Assembly (NCBI RefSeq): GCF_003086295.3
Contig: NC_092041.1
Coordinates: 96,435,827 to 96,499,826 of the forward strand
Reading direction: 5' to 3'
DNA: 64,000 nt
Source: Arachis hypogaea
Lineage: Eukaryota; Streptophyta; Magnoliopsida; Fabales; Fabaceae
Made by a program: the position numbers and the translations under genes. The notes under the pieces were generated by a model. It was not told the DNA's origin, ran no database searches, and worked only from the letters and a program-made list of their open reading frames with translations. Positions 44,279 through 55,950 of this stretch are shown here, in pieces (position 1 is the stretch's first letter; the number at the start of each line of letters is the position of its first letter).

Positions 44279-45413
44279 TCATCTTGAAGATCCAATGGAA
44301 CGCTTGAGCTCCTCTATGTCTCTTCCTTGCCTTTGTTGCTCTTCCCTCATGGCTATTTGATCCTCTCTAATTTCATGGAGAATAATGGAGTGCTCTTGGT
44401 GCTCTATCCTTAGTTGCTCCATATTGGAACTCGAATCTCCCAAAGAGGTATTGAGTTTCTCCCAATAGTTATGTAGAGGAAAATGCATCCCTTGAGGCAT
44501 CTCAGGGATTTTTTGATGAGGGATTTCCTCATGCTCTTATTGAGGTCCATGAGTAGGCTCTCTTATTTGCTCTATCCTCTTTCTAGTGACGGGCTTATCC
44601 TCTTCAATGAGGATGTCTTCCTCTATGACAATTCCAGCTAAATTGCATAGGTGACAGATGAGATGAGGGAAGGCTAACCTTGCCAAAGTGGAGGTCTTGT
44701 CAGCCACCTTGTAGAGTTCTAGAGATATGACCTCATGAACTTCTACTTCCTCTCCAATCATGATGCTATGGATCATGATAGCCCGATCTACAATCACTTC
44801 GGATCAGTTGCTAGTAGGAATGATGGAGCGTTGGATGAATTCCAACCATCCTCTAGCCACAAGTTTAAGGTCATGCCTTCTCAATTGAACCGGCTTGTCT
44901 TTGGAGTCTCTTTTCCACTGAGCTCCTTCCACACATATGTCCATGAGGACTTGGTCCAACCTTTGATCAAATTTGACCCTTCTAGTGTAGGGGCATGCAT
45001 CTCCTTGCATCATTGGCAAGTTGAGTGCCAACCTTACATTTTTCGGACTGAAATCTAAGTATTTCCCCCAAACCATTATAAGCCAATTCTTTGGGTTTTG
45101 GTTCACACTTTGATCATGGTTCTTGGTGATCCATGCATTAGCATAGAACTCTTGAACCATTAAGATTCTGACTTGTTGAATGGGGTTGGTGAGAACTTCC
45201 TAACCTCTTCTTCGAATTTCATGTAGGATCTCCGGATACTCATTCCTTTTGAGCATGAAAGGGACCTCAGGGATCACTTTCTTCTTCGCCACAACTTCAT
45301 AGAAGTGGTCTTGATAGACCTTTGATATGAATCTCTCCATCTATCATGACTCGGAGGTGGAAGCTTTTGCCTTCCCTTTCCTCTTTCTAGAGGTTTCTCC
45401 GGCCTTAGGTGCC
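44279..45413 (-). pseudogene. ORF3 of H, multiply broken
   Basis: Starts MAPKAGETSRKRKGKAK at 45413. Stops fall at the positions of Trp and Glu in SWEMERF, at Trp in RGWEVLTNP, at Arg in SNRSEV and after THGPQ, plus at least one frameshift. Long open parts (44804-45160, 44537-44797, 44279-44500) match F ORF3 closely. The C-terminal coiled coil (EHSIILHEIREDQIAMREEQ) is intact. Confidence 0.75.
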
Positions 45414-45887
45414 ATAAATGGTTATGAAACACAAAAAGCAATGCTTTTTCCACACCAAACTTAAAAGGTTTACTCGTCCTCGAGCAAAAGAAGAAAGAAA
45501 TGAGGAGAAGAAGAAGAAAATGGAGGAGATAGAGAGGTGTGAGTGGTTCGACCAAGCGGGAAGAAGTGTTTATGATGTCATGAAGGAGGGATGAGGGGTT
45601 TATATAGGAGTGGAGATAGAGGTAGGGTTCGTGTATTAGGGGTTGGGTTTGGGAGAGAAAGGATGTGAATTTGAATGTTGAGGTAGGTGGGTTTTTTGGG
45701 GAAGAGTGGATAGATGTGAGTGGTGAAGAGGTGATGGGGAGGAGAGATGGAGGTGATTGGTGAAGGGTGTTTGGGGAAGGGTGTTATTGGAATGTGTGAA
45801 GAAGAGAGAGAGTGAGTTGAGGTAGGTGGGGATCCTGTGGGGTCCACAAATCTTGAGGTGTCAAGGATTTCTCATCCCTGCACCATT

Positions 45888-46124
45888 CTGGCGTGTAAAC
45901 GCCCTCTGAGTGCTAATCCTGGCTTTAAACGCCAGGTTGCTGCCCATTTCTGGAGTTTAAACCCCAGGCTGCTACCCATTTCTAGCGTTAAATGCCAGTT
46001 TTTCTTCCCTTTCTAGTGTTTAAACGTTAGTTTGGTGTCCATTTCTGGCATTAAACGCCCAGAATCGTGCCAGACTGGGCGTTTAACACCCATTCTGGTA
46101 CCCTTACTGGCATTTAAATGCCAG
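45888..46124. repeat. Palindrome cluster, protease-ORF3 spacer of H
   Basis: About nine GGCGTT...AACGCC units, several with one arm mutated (CTAGCGTTAAATGCCAG, CTGGCATTTAAATGCCAG). The surrounding spacer 45414-46340 is otherwise non-coding, with GTTGGGAGGCAACC in inverse orientation near 46278. Confidence 0.85.
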
Positions 46125-46340
46125 TAAGCTCCTCCTCCAGGGTGTGCTATTTTTAATGCTGTTTTTGAATTTGCTTTGATTTTTGCAATTGTTTTTGTGA
46201 CTCCACATGATCATCAACCTAAAGAAAACATATAATAACAATGGAAAATGGAAATTTAACATAGATAAATAAAAATTTGGTTGCCTCCCAACAAGCGCTT
46301 CTTTAATGTCAATAGCTTGACAGTGAGCTCTCATGGAGCC

Positions 46341-46814
46341 TCACAGATACTCAGAGCATGATGATGGCCTCTCAACAACAAACTTAGAGTTTGAATGTGG
46401 GGGTTCTGTTTGACTCTGTATTGAGAGAAACTTTTCATGCTTCTTCTCTATGTGTACAGAAGGAGATCCTTGGGCCTTAAACACAAGGTAGTCCTCATTC
46501 ACTTGAAGGACCAACTCTCCTCTGTCAACATCAATCACAACTTTTGTTGTGGCTAGGAAGAGTCTACCAAGGATGATGGATTCATCCTTATTCTTCCCAA
46601 TGCCCAGGATTATGAAGTCAGTAATGATGTAAAGTTGCTCAACCTTGACTAAAACATCCTCTACAAGTCCATAAGCATATTTTATAGATTTGTCTGCCAT
46701 CTCTAGTGAGATTCTTGCAGCTTGTACCTCAAAGATTCCCAGTTTCTCCATTACAGAGAGTGGCATGAGGTTTATGCCTGACTCCAGGTCACACAGAGCC
46801 TTCTCAAAGGTCAT
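46341..46814 (-). pseudogene. Protease of H, active site altered
   Basis: 157-residue open segment. The DLGSS active-site motif of F is DLESG here, a Gly to Glu change next to the catalytic Asp that should abolish activity. One KFVV version of the KFGV repeat remains. A frameshift separates it from gag. Confidence 0.78.
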
Positions 46815-48618
46815 GGTAGCTATGGACAGGGTATTAAGAATTTTCTGGGATCCGGTTTCTTCTGAGGTAATGTCTGCCTAATCAAGTCATTCAATTCATT
46901 GGTGAGCAAGGGAGGTTCATCCTCCCAAGTCTCATTACTAAATAACTTGGCATTCAGCTTCATGATTGCTCTTCAGTAATATCTTCATCCTCTTCAGAGG
47001 AAAAATACTCATCAGAGCTCATAAATGACAAAAGTAGGTTCAATGAAATCTCTATGGTCTCTGTATGAGCCTCAGATTCCCTTGGTTCCTCAAAGGGGAG
47101 CTCCTTTTCGTTCAGAGGACATCCTATGAGGTTTTTCTCACTGGGAATCACGTCCTCCTCACTCTCTCCAGGTTTGGCCATGTTGGTCATGGTTTTGGCC
47201 TTGCACTCTCTCTTGGAATTTTCTTCTGTATTGCTTGGGAGAGTGCTAGGAGGAGTTTCAGTAATCTTTTTACTCAGCTGATCCACTTGTGCCTCCAAAT
47301 TTCTAATGGAGGATCTTGTTTCATTCATGAAACTTAGTGTGGTCTTAGATAGATCAGAGACTATGGTTGCTAAGCCAGAACGACTCTGCTCAGAGTTTTC
47401 TGTCTGTTGTTGAGAAGATGATAGAAAAGTCTTGCTATTGCTAAACCTATTTCTTCCATCATTATTGTTGTTGAAGCCTTGTTGAGGCTTCTGTTGGTCC
47501 TTCCATGAGAGATTTGGATGATTTCTCCATGAAGGATTATAGGTGTTTCCATAGGGTTCTCCCATGTAATTCACCTCTTCCATTGCAGGGTTCTTAGGAT
47601 CATAAGCTTCTTCTTCAGAAGATGCTTCTTTATTACTGCTGGATGTAGCTTGCAATCCAGTCAGATTCTGAGAGATTATATTGACTTGCTGAGTCAATAA
47701 TTTGTTCTAAGCCAATATGGCATTCAGAGTATCAATCTCAAGAACTCCTTTCTTCTGAGTTGTCCCATTGTTCACAGGATTTCTTTCAGAAGTGTACATG
47801 AACGGGTTATTTGCAACTATTTCAATGAGTTCCTGGGCTTCTACAGGTGTTTTCTTCAGATGAATAGATCCGCCTGCAGAATGGTCCAATGACATCTTGG
47901 ATAACTCAGACAAACCATCATAGAAGATACCTATGATGCTCTATTCTGAAAGCATGTCAGAAGGACACCTTCTGATCAATTGCTTGTATCTTTCCCAAGC
48001 TTCATAGAGGGATTCACCTTCCTTCTGTTTGAAGGTTTGAACTTCCACTCTAAGCTTACTCATCTTTTGAGGTGGAAAGAATTTAGCTAAGAAGGCATTG
48101 ACCAGCTTTTCCCAAGAGTTTAGGCTGTCTCTAGGTTGTGAGTTCAACCATATATTAGCTCTGTCTCTTACAGCAAAAGGGAAAAGCATAAGTCTGTAGA
48201 CCTCGGGGTCAACTCCATTGGTCTTAACAGTGTCACAGATTTGCAAAAATTTAGCCAAGAACAGATGAGGATCTTCCAATGGAAGTCCATGAAACTTGCA
48301 ATTCTGTTGCATCAGAGAAACTAATTGAGGCTTAAGCTCAAAGTTGTTTGCTCCAATGGCAGGAATAGAGATGCTTCTCCCATAGAAGTCGGGAGTAGGT
48401 GCAGTAAAGTCACCAAGCACCTTCCTTGCATTGTTGTTGTTGGGTTCGGCCATGTCTATTTTGTCTGCTTCCTTTTCAAAAAAAATTTTCAGGTCCTCTT
48501 TAGAGTATTGTGCTTTAGCTGCTCTTAGCTTCCTCTTCAGAGTCCTTTCAGGTTCAGGATCAGCTTCAACAAGAATGTCTTTATCTTTGTTTTGCTCATA
48601 TGAAAGAGAAGAAAACAA
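46815..48618 (-). pseudogene. Gag of H, two in-frame stops and a terminal frameshift
   Basis: ATG 48618 (or in frame nearer 48600) through DPEPERTLKRKLR, VLGDFTAPTPDFYGRS and capsid motifs (MLFPFAVRDRANIWL, AKFFPPQKMSK, ESLYEAWERYKQLIRRCPSDM). TAG at 47943-47941 replaces Trp; another TAG near 47707 replaces Gln. A short deletion after the acidic EDEDITEEQ shifts the frame near 46960. The gag-protease junction has a Gln codon where F has its stop. Confidence 0.82.
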
Positions 48619-50416
48619 AGAAAGTATGGAATCCTATATGTCATAGTATAGAGATTCCTTGATGTGTCAGAGGAAAAGAAGAATAGAAAGATGAGGTAGA
48701 GAGAAGAATTGAACTTAGAGAGGGAAGGGGTCTGAATTATTAAAGGAGGATAAGTGTTAGTAATTAAATAGAAAGAGATGGGAGAGAGAGAATTTTTGAA
48801 AATTTTTAAATAAAATAAAATCAGAGTTTAAAACAATTAGTTAATTAAAAAGATTTTTGAAAAAGTTGTTAGTGGTTTTCGGAAATTGGAGAGAGAAAAG
48901 TAGTTAAGTGGTTTTGAAAAAGATAAGAAATAGTAAGTTTTGAAAAAGATTTGAAAATAATTTTGAAAAGATAAGAAGTTAGAAAAAGATTTTGAAATCA
49001 AAATTCGAAAAAGATATGATTTAAAAAGATATGATTGAAAAACAATAAAAAAAGATATGATTGAAAAAGATGTGTTTGAAAAGATATGATTGAGGAAAAT
49101 TTGATTTTTTTTAAAAAGATATGATTGAAAAGATATGGTTGAAAAAGATTTGATTTTTAAAATTGATGACTTGACTAACAAGAAACTAAAAGTTATGATT
49201 CTAGAATTCAAAGATTGAACCTTTCTTAACAAGAAAGTAACAAACTTGAAATTTTTGAATCAAAACATTAATTGTTAGCAACGATTTTTGAAAATATTAA
49301 AAGAAAATGAAAAAGATTTGATTTTGAAAAAGATATGATTTATAAAAGAGGATATGAAAAAGATAAGATTTGAAAAATTAGTTTTAAAACTTGAAAAATT
49401 GAAAAAGAATTGAATTGAAAACAAAATTACCTCCTTGGTGTTATCATGGCGTTAAACGCCCATAATGGTATCTATTCTGGCATTTAACGCCCACTTGGCT
49501 ACCTCCTTGGGCATTAAACGCCTAGCCAGGTACCCTGACTAGCGTTTAAACGCCAGAAATCCTTTTTTACTGGGCGTTTTGAACGCCCAGCTTTTTCTTT
49601 GTGATTCCTCTGCTGTATGTTCTGAATCTTCAATTCTCTGTATTATTAACTTGAAAAGACATAATTTTGAATTTTTAATGATGAGAGAGAAAAACAACAA
49701 AATGAAACTAATCATGAAAAACTAAGATCAAACAAATAATGCATGCAAGAACACTTTGAATGTCAAGATGAACATCAAGAACACTATGAAGATCATGATG
49801 AACATCAAGAACATATTTTTGAAAATTTTTAAGAAAAGAAAGACATGCAGGACACCAAACTTAGAAATTTTCATACTAGAGACACTAACAATTTGAGGAT
49901 GCACATGAGAAACAACAAAAGACACAAAATAAGAGAATTTAAAGATCAGACAAAGAAAATCATCAAGAACAACTTGAAGATCAATGAAGAACACAATAAC
50001 ACACTTTCGAAAAATGCAAGATGAGAAAAGACATGCAATTGACACCAAACTAAAAAAATTGACACTAGACTCAAACAAGAAACACAAAATATTATTTTTT
50101 TTTTGTTTTATGATTTTATAAATTTTTTTTGTATTTTTTCGAAAATTATTTTGAAAAAGAAAATAAGAAACTCAAAATTTTTAATAAGAATTCCAGGAAT
50201 CATGCAATGTTAGTCTAAAGCTTCAATCTAAAAAGATTAGACATGGCTGGCCAAGCTTTAGCAGGGCATTACATACAATAATCTGAAACTCTAGAATTCA
50301 TTCTTAAGAGCATCATCTGAAACTCTAGAATTCATTCTTAAAAATTATGAAGAAAAAAAAAGAAAAATACCTAATCTAAGCAACAAGATGAACCGTCAGT
50401 TGTCCAAACTCGAACA
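48619..50416 (-). other. Leader of H
   Basis: Non-coding. 48780-49430 is the AAAAGATATGATTGAAAAAG quasi-repeat, as in F. The inverse AAGTTTGGTGTC motif occurs at about 49853 and 50042. The palindrome cluster is annotated separately. Confidence 0.7.
49447..49590. repeat. Palindrome cluster, leader of H
   Basis: Five units such as TGGCGTTAAACGCCCATAA and TGGGCGTTTTGAACGCCCAG, matching 10550-10695 in F in order and spacing. Confidence 0.87.
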
Positions 50417-50435
50417 ATCCCCAGCAACAGCGCCA
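50417..50435 (-). promoter_or_regulatory. Primer binding site of H (degenerate tRNA-Asp)
   Basis: Minus strand TGGCGCTGTTGCTGGGGAT, two C-to-T differences from the tRNA-Asp complement. Confidence 0.85.
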
Positions 50436-50441
50436 AAAACT

Positions 50442-52030
50442 TGGTACACGAAATCCTGAGTTCACACTTTTCTCACAACTCCGCACAGCTGACTAGCAAG
50501 TGCACTGGGTCATCCAAGTAATACCTTACGTGAGTAAGGGTCGATCCCACGGAGATTGTCGGCTTGAAGCAAGCTATGATCATCTTGTAAATCTCAGCAG
50601 GAAGATTCAAATGGTTATGGGATTTGGATAATTAAAAGACAGATAAAACATAAAAATAGGATAGAGATACTTATGTAATTCATTGGTGGGAATTTCAGAT
50701 AAGCGTATGGAGATGCTTTGTTCGTTTTGAATCCCTGCTTTCCTACTGCCTTCATCCATTCATGCCCACTCCTTTCCATGGCAAGCTGTATGTTGGGGGA
50801 TCACCATTGTCAATGGCTACCATTCGTCCTCTCAGTGAAAATGGTCCGGCTACGAGTTACGTAGGGCTAATCATCTGTCGATTATCACTTGTGTTGGAAT
50901 AAGATCCAATGATCCTTTTGCGCACTGTCACTGTGGCCAGCACTCGCGATAGCAAGTTTGAAGATTGTCACAGTCATCCCATCCCAAATCCTTCTCGGAA
51001 TACCACAGACAAGGTTTAGACTTTTCGGATCTCAAGAATGCTGCCAATTGATTCTAGCTTATACCACGAAGACTCTGATCTCACGGAATAGAAGGCTCTG
51101 TTGTCAGGAGAGGCAACCATGCGTCGTGGACCAGGAGGCCAAGAGATACACACTCAAGCTATTGCAAATAGAATGGAAGTGGTTGTCAGGCATGCGTTCA
51201 TGAGTGAGAATGTTGATGAGTGTCACGGATCATCACATTCATCAGGTTGAAGTACGAGTGAATATCTTAGAATAAGAATAAGCTTGAATTGAATAGAAGA
51301 ACAATAGTACTTTGCATTAATTCATGAGGAATCGCAGAGCTCCACACCTTAATCTATGAGGTGTAGAAACTCCACCGTTGAAAATACATAAGTGATGAAG
51401 GTCCAGGCGTGGCCGAATGGCCAGCCCCCTAAACGTGATCAAGAGATCAACAGTGATACAAAGATAGTCTCCTAAATGATCTAAAGATCTCTCAATATGA
51501 AAATACAATAGTAAAAGGTCTTATTTATAATGACTAGTAAGCTAGGGTTTACAGAGATACGTAAATGATGCAGAAATCTACTTCCGAGGCCCACTTGGTG
51601 TGTGCTTGGACTGAGCATTGAAACTTTCACGTGCATAGGCTTTTCTTGGAGTTAAACGCCAGCTCTGGTGCCAGTTTGGGCGTTTAACTCCAGTTTTTAT
51701 GCCAGTTCTGGTGTTTAACGCCAGAAAAGGGTAGAAAGTTGGCGTTAAAATGCCAGTTTGCGTTATCAAAACTCAGGCAAAGTATGGACTATTATATATT
51801 TCTCAAAAGCCCAAGATGTCTACTTTCCAACTCAATTAAGAGCGTGCCAATTAGGCTTCTATAGCTCCAGAAAATCCATTTCGAGTGCAGGGAGGTCAGA
51901 AAAACACACAAACTCATAGTAAAGTCCAAAAATGTGATTTTTGCATAAAAACTAATAATTATATACAAAAAACTAACTAAATCATACTAAAAACTACCTA
52001 AAAATAATGCCAAAAATTATCTGCTCATCA
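50442..52030 (-). repeat. 5' LTR of H with internal deletion
   Basis: 1589 bp. About 90 bp near 51900 (equivalent to the segment after GGAGGTCAGA in the 3' LTR) are missing, and the start reads TGATGAGCAGATAAT rather than GCGGATAAT. Palindrome cluster at 51650-51765. Confidence 0.87.
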
Positions 52031-54428
52031 CTTACATTGAGGATAATCAGAAGTTCTCAGTTATCATTGCAAGGGAACTCACTTCCCAACAGGAGGAGCA
52101 GTTGCTTAGTGTGCTGAGAAGACACAAGAAAGCCATTGGGTGGAGCTTGGTGGATATAGTAGGCATCAGCCCTCAGGTTTGTGAGCACCGTATATTTTTT
52201 GAAGAAGGAACAAGGGCTGTCCGTCAACCTCAAAGGCGGCTGAGCCCCACCATTCTAGAGGTTGTAAAGAAAGAAGTAACCAAATACTTGAAGCTGACAT
52301 CATCTATCCAATCTCAGATAGTGAATGGGTCAGCCCAGTACAGGTGGTGCCAAAGAAATATGGAGTCAAAACAGTTAAGAATGAGCATGGGGAACTCATT
52401 GCAACTAGAGTGCAGAACTCCTGGAGGGTGTGCATTGATTATAGGCGTCTCAACCAGGCCACCCGCAAGGATCACTACCTACAGCCTTTCATCGATCAGA
52501 TGCTTGATCGCCTGTCAGTCCACTCATTTCTTGGTCATGCAGGTTTCTACCAGTGATTTATCAAGGACTTCAGTAAGGTAGCATTGCCTTCATCCCGACT
52601 TCTGCAGAAGGATGTTGAGTTCGAGCTGAGTACGAACTGCAGGGATGCGTTTGATAAGCTAAAGACCGCCTTGACCCAAGCCCCTATTGTGAGAGGGCCT
52701 GATTGGAGTCAACCATTTGAGATAATGTGTAACGCCTCCAACTACGCAGTAGGAGTGGCGCTGGCTCAGCATAAAGGTAAGGACCCTTTTATAATTGCCT
52801 ATGCATCTAAGACTTTAGATGCTGCTCAGTCTAATTATACTACCACTCAAAAAAAGCTTCTGGCTATTGTTTTTGCTTTGGATAAATTCCGAGCCTACTT
52901 ACTTGGTACTAAGGTGGTAGTTTACTCAGACCATGCAACCCTAAAATATTTATTAGCTAAGATAGAGTCTTAAGCAAGGCTCATACATTGGATATTGTTG
53001 TTGAAAGAATTTGATTTAGAAATTAAAGATAGGAGTGGTTCCCAGAATTTAGTGGCGGACCACTTGAGTCGCCTAGAGCACATTAAGCATGACTTCACTC
53101 CTATCAATGATGCTTTTTCATTTGATAGCTTGCACGCAATATCTGAAGTAGCTCCTTGGTACGCACCTATAGCTAATTATTTGGTCAGTCGTATTTTCCC
53201 TCTTGATTTTACCAAACATCAGAAGGACAAGCTTAAAAGCGAGTCCAAATATTATATATGGGATGAACCATATTTATGGAGATGTGGTGCTGACCAGATA
53301 ATTAGAAGGTGTGTGCCACAATCAAAATTCCAGTCAATCTTAGAGGCCTGCCACTCTTCAGAGAGTGGTGGACATTTTGGTCCTCAAAGAACAGCTCGAA
53401 GAATTTTAGACTGTGGATTCTGGTGGCCCACACTATTTAAGGATACCACTACTTTCTGTGGATCTTATTCACCATTCCAGATGTTTGGAAATATATCCAA
53501 GAGGGATGAGATGCCCTAACAACTTATGTTGTTCTGTGAAATTTTTTATGTTTGTGGCATTAACTTCATGGGTCCATTTCCAAATTCTAATGGTTTCTTA
53601 TATGTGCTGTTAGCTATCGATTACACTTCCAAATGCTAACACTGTTGGCTCCTTTGTTTGAAATAATATTATCTGTCGCTTTGGATCACCACGAGCAATC
53701 ATGAGTGATCAAGGCACTCACTTCTGCAACAGGAGATTAACAGGTCTACTAAAGAAACATGGGATTGTTCACAAGGTGGCCACAACATACCACCCCCAGA
53801 CCAATGGACAAGTCAAGGTGTCAAATAGAGAGATAAAGTGTATCTTGGAAAAGGTCATCAAGCTTCATAGAAAAGACTGGAGCACCAAGCTTGCAGATGC
53901 GCTTTGGGCATATCGGACTGCGTACAAGACACCAATCGGAATGAGTCCCTCCCGCCTAGTCTACGGAAAGGCTTGTCACCTCCCAGTGGAGGTGGAACAT
54001 AAGGCTTTCTGGGCCGTGCAGGAATGCAACATGGGACTCGAGAAAGCGGGGCTGAGCGGAAGCTGCAACTACAAGAACTGGAGTGTCTTCGCCTAGAAGC
54101 ATATGAGAAATCCAGGCTATACAAAGAGAAGGTGAGGGCTGTGCATGACAAGAATATCAAGCGAAGGGAGTTCAGACCTGGGGAGTTAGTCCTCCTTTAC
54201 AACTCCAGGTTGAGACTCATACTAGACAAACTGAGATCAAGATGGGAAGGCCCCTACAGAGTGGAAAAGGCTGAGTCATATGGCATCTTCCACTTGAGTC
54301 ACCCTTCTAGCCTCAATATCCTCAAGGTCAATGGCCACCGCTTGAAACTTTACCATGGTAAGAAGATGAAGGACAACAAGGAGCTAGAGATCCTCCTCTT
54401 AGAGGATTCACCAACAGAAGAAGACTGA
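52031..54428 (+). pseudogene. RT (core deleted), RNase H and integrase of E
   Basis: Starts with the second CTTAC. The RT N-terminal part (AIGWSLVDIVGISP, WRVCIDYRRLNQATRKDH) breaks by frameshift near 52290 and jumps at about 52517 from QMLDRLS straight to HSFLGHAGFY, so roughly 110 residues with the catalytic FMDD box are gone. RNase H (YTTTQKKLLAIVFA, SDHATLKYLL) has a stop at about 52972. In integrase the first catalytic Asp is Asn (GINFMGPF), the Glu is Lys (NGQVKVSN) and the CxxC zinc pair is damaged; only SDQGTHF is kept. The end carries the GPYRVEKAESYG-type GPY motif. Dead several times over. Confidence 0.85.
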
Positions 54429-55950
54429 GCTTATAGACCGTCCAACTTAAGGACGTTAAAGAAAAGTGTTGGGTGGGAGACAACTCACCATGGTATGATC
54501 ATTCCTTTTCATTCTTAGTTTTATTTTGTTTTATTCCTATCAGTGTCATTCATACATTCTACATCATCACCTGCATTCTGCATATAAAAAAAAAAGCATT
54601 CGACGCGCAAGCGCCTAGTACGCGTATGCGTTCTGAATGAATGCGAAATGGGTTCCATTGACCAAAGGGTTGCGTGGGAGTTGGGCAAGAAACGTGCTTT
54701 AGGCACACTCAAGCCCACGCGTACGTGTCCCGTACGCATGCGCGTCCCTCTAAGAACTGGCAACTCACGTGTCTGCGTCTATGGTGCACCCGTGTGGGTG
54801 AGGAAATTGACGTAAATCCATGTTTTACCCGAGAGTTGTGCTGGTTTGGGACTGGCGTTGTGCTAGGGACACAAATTCATTTACGGGTATGCGTCCCTAA
54901 TATGTGCGTGCCCTTTTTAACCCATGCCCATCCACGCGTGCACCTTTGGCCCCAAGTGCATAACACACAAAGAGTCGTGCGTGCGCGAGGCTGGACTCGC
55001 GCCACTGGCACAATCCAGGGACCGCGTCCGCACACTTGACACTTACGCATCCCTTCTTTTGGCGCAATGCACGTGTACGCATGCGCGTCGCTTGCGCCGC
55101 CTCAATTCCCTAGTGTGCCGCTCAGATTTCAAACCCCCCCCCCCCCCAAATCCTAATTTTCTTTCTTCCCTATTTCTTCTTTCTTTCTTCTTCCTTATTT
55201 CACTTTTCTTACTTCTTACTTCCCACTTCTTTCCTCTTCCCCTCTCCATCTTCTTCATCAAGGTTTCTTTCTTTCTCTCCTCTCCTCTTTAATTTTCTTT
55301 CATTTATTGCATTTATTTTTTTGTTTTCTTTTCTTCTCAATTTTCTTTTAGCTTAGTTATTTATGACTTCTTTTTCATTCTTTTCTCATGTATTTTTATG
55401 TTGGTGTTGGAGCTTTATTTGGGTATTATTTTATTATCTTTGAGTTTGTGGATATTGTGAGGAGTAATTTGACAATTGACATTTTATTATGGATCTCATA
55501 TACAATTGGATCAATTATTTTTATTCCTATTTTATCTTGGACATCAAATGTTTGTGAAAAAGCCAAAATGGCATTTTAATCTCTTTTCTATCATGTTCTT
55601 CCTACTTTAATGCCTCTTTTTCACAACTCTTTCCATCCACTTGTATTGAGTATACCATTCACAATTGTCATCATACCAATGCTCATTATTTTCTTCCATG
55701 TGATACTTAGTATTGAACTTGATGCTTGAGCTATACTTCTCATGTCTCTTACTTGCATGCCATAATCCCTCTTGCATCTCATTGTATGTTATGCCTTTAT
55801 TCTCTTCATTGATGTCCTCCCTGCATGCTGTGGCTACCATGCACTCAAGACATTATTTATTTCCTTGGGCATTTATTTTCACTTGGAATTTCTTCCTTCC
55901 GGTTCTAGCTATCTATTTTTACCTTTCTTTCTTTCTCTTTCTTCCTTAGG
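54429..55950 (+). other. Pol-ORF3 spacer of E with CpG-rich motif cluster
   Basis: At 54466-54492 a degenerate GTTGGGTGGGAGACAACTCA corresponds to the GTTGGGAGGCAACCC hairpin of B. From 54598 to 55112 is a CpG-rich stretch with CGCGTATGCG, GTACGCATGCGCGTC and CACGCGTACGTG-like units. Then a C run (55133-55147) and CTTCTTT-type pyrimidine sequence to about 55340. I see no gene; ORFs through it are repeat-driven. Confidence 0.7.

Larger units (their letters stand above)
41524..52030 (-). mobile_element. H: complete non-autonomous Ty3-gypsy element, sister of F
   Basis: 10507 bp, TSD CTTAC at 41519-41523 and 52031-52035. Same minus-strand layout as F: LTR, degenerate tRNA-Asp site, leader with palindromes, gag, protease, palindrome spacer, ORF3, 3' LTR; no RT, RNase H or integrase. 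More decayed than F (at least five stops in ORF3). The 3' LTR edge reads TAGTACACG instead of TGGTACACG, one terminal base mutated. The pol loss is at the same place in both elements, so it predates their insertion. Confidence 0.88.

Noticed and set aside
54674..55292. Arg/Cys/His-rich ORFs of about 120 residues in the E spacer
   Set aside because: They arise from the CpG-rich repeat motifs, occur in opposite frames, and have no family resemblance.
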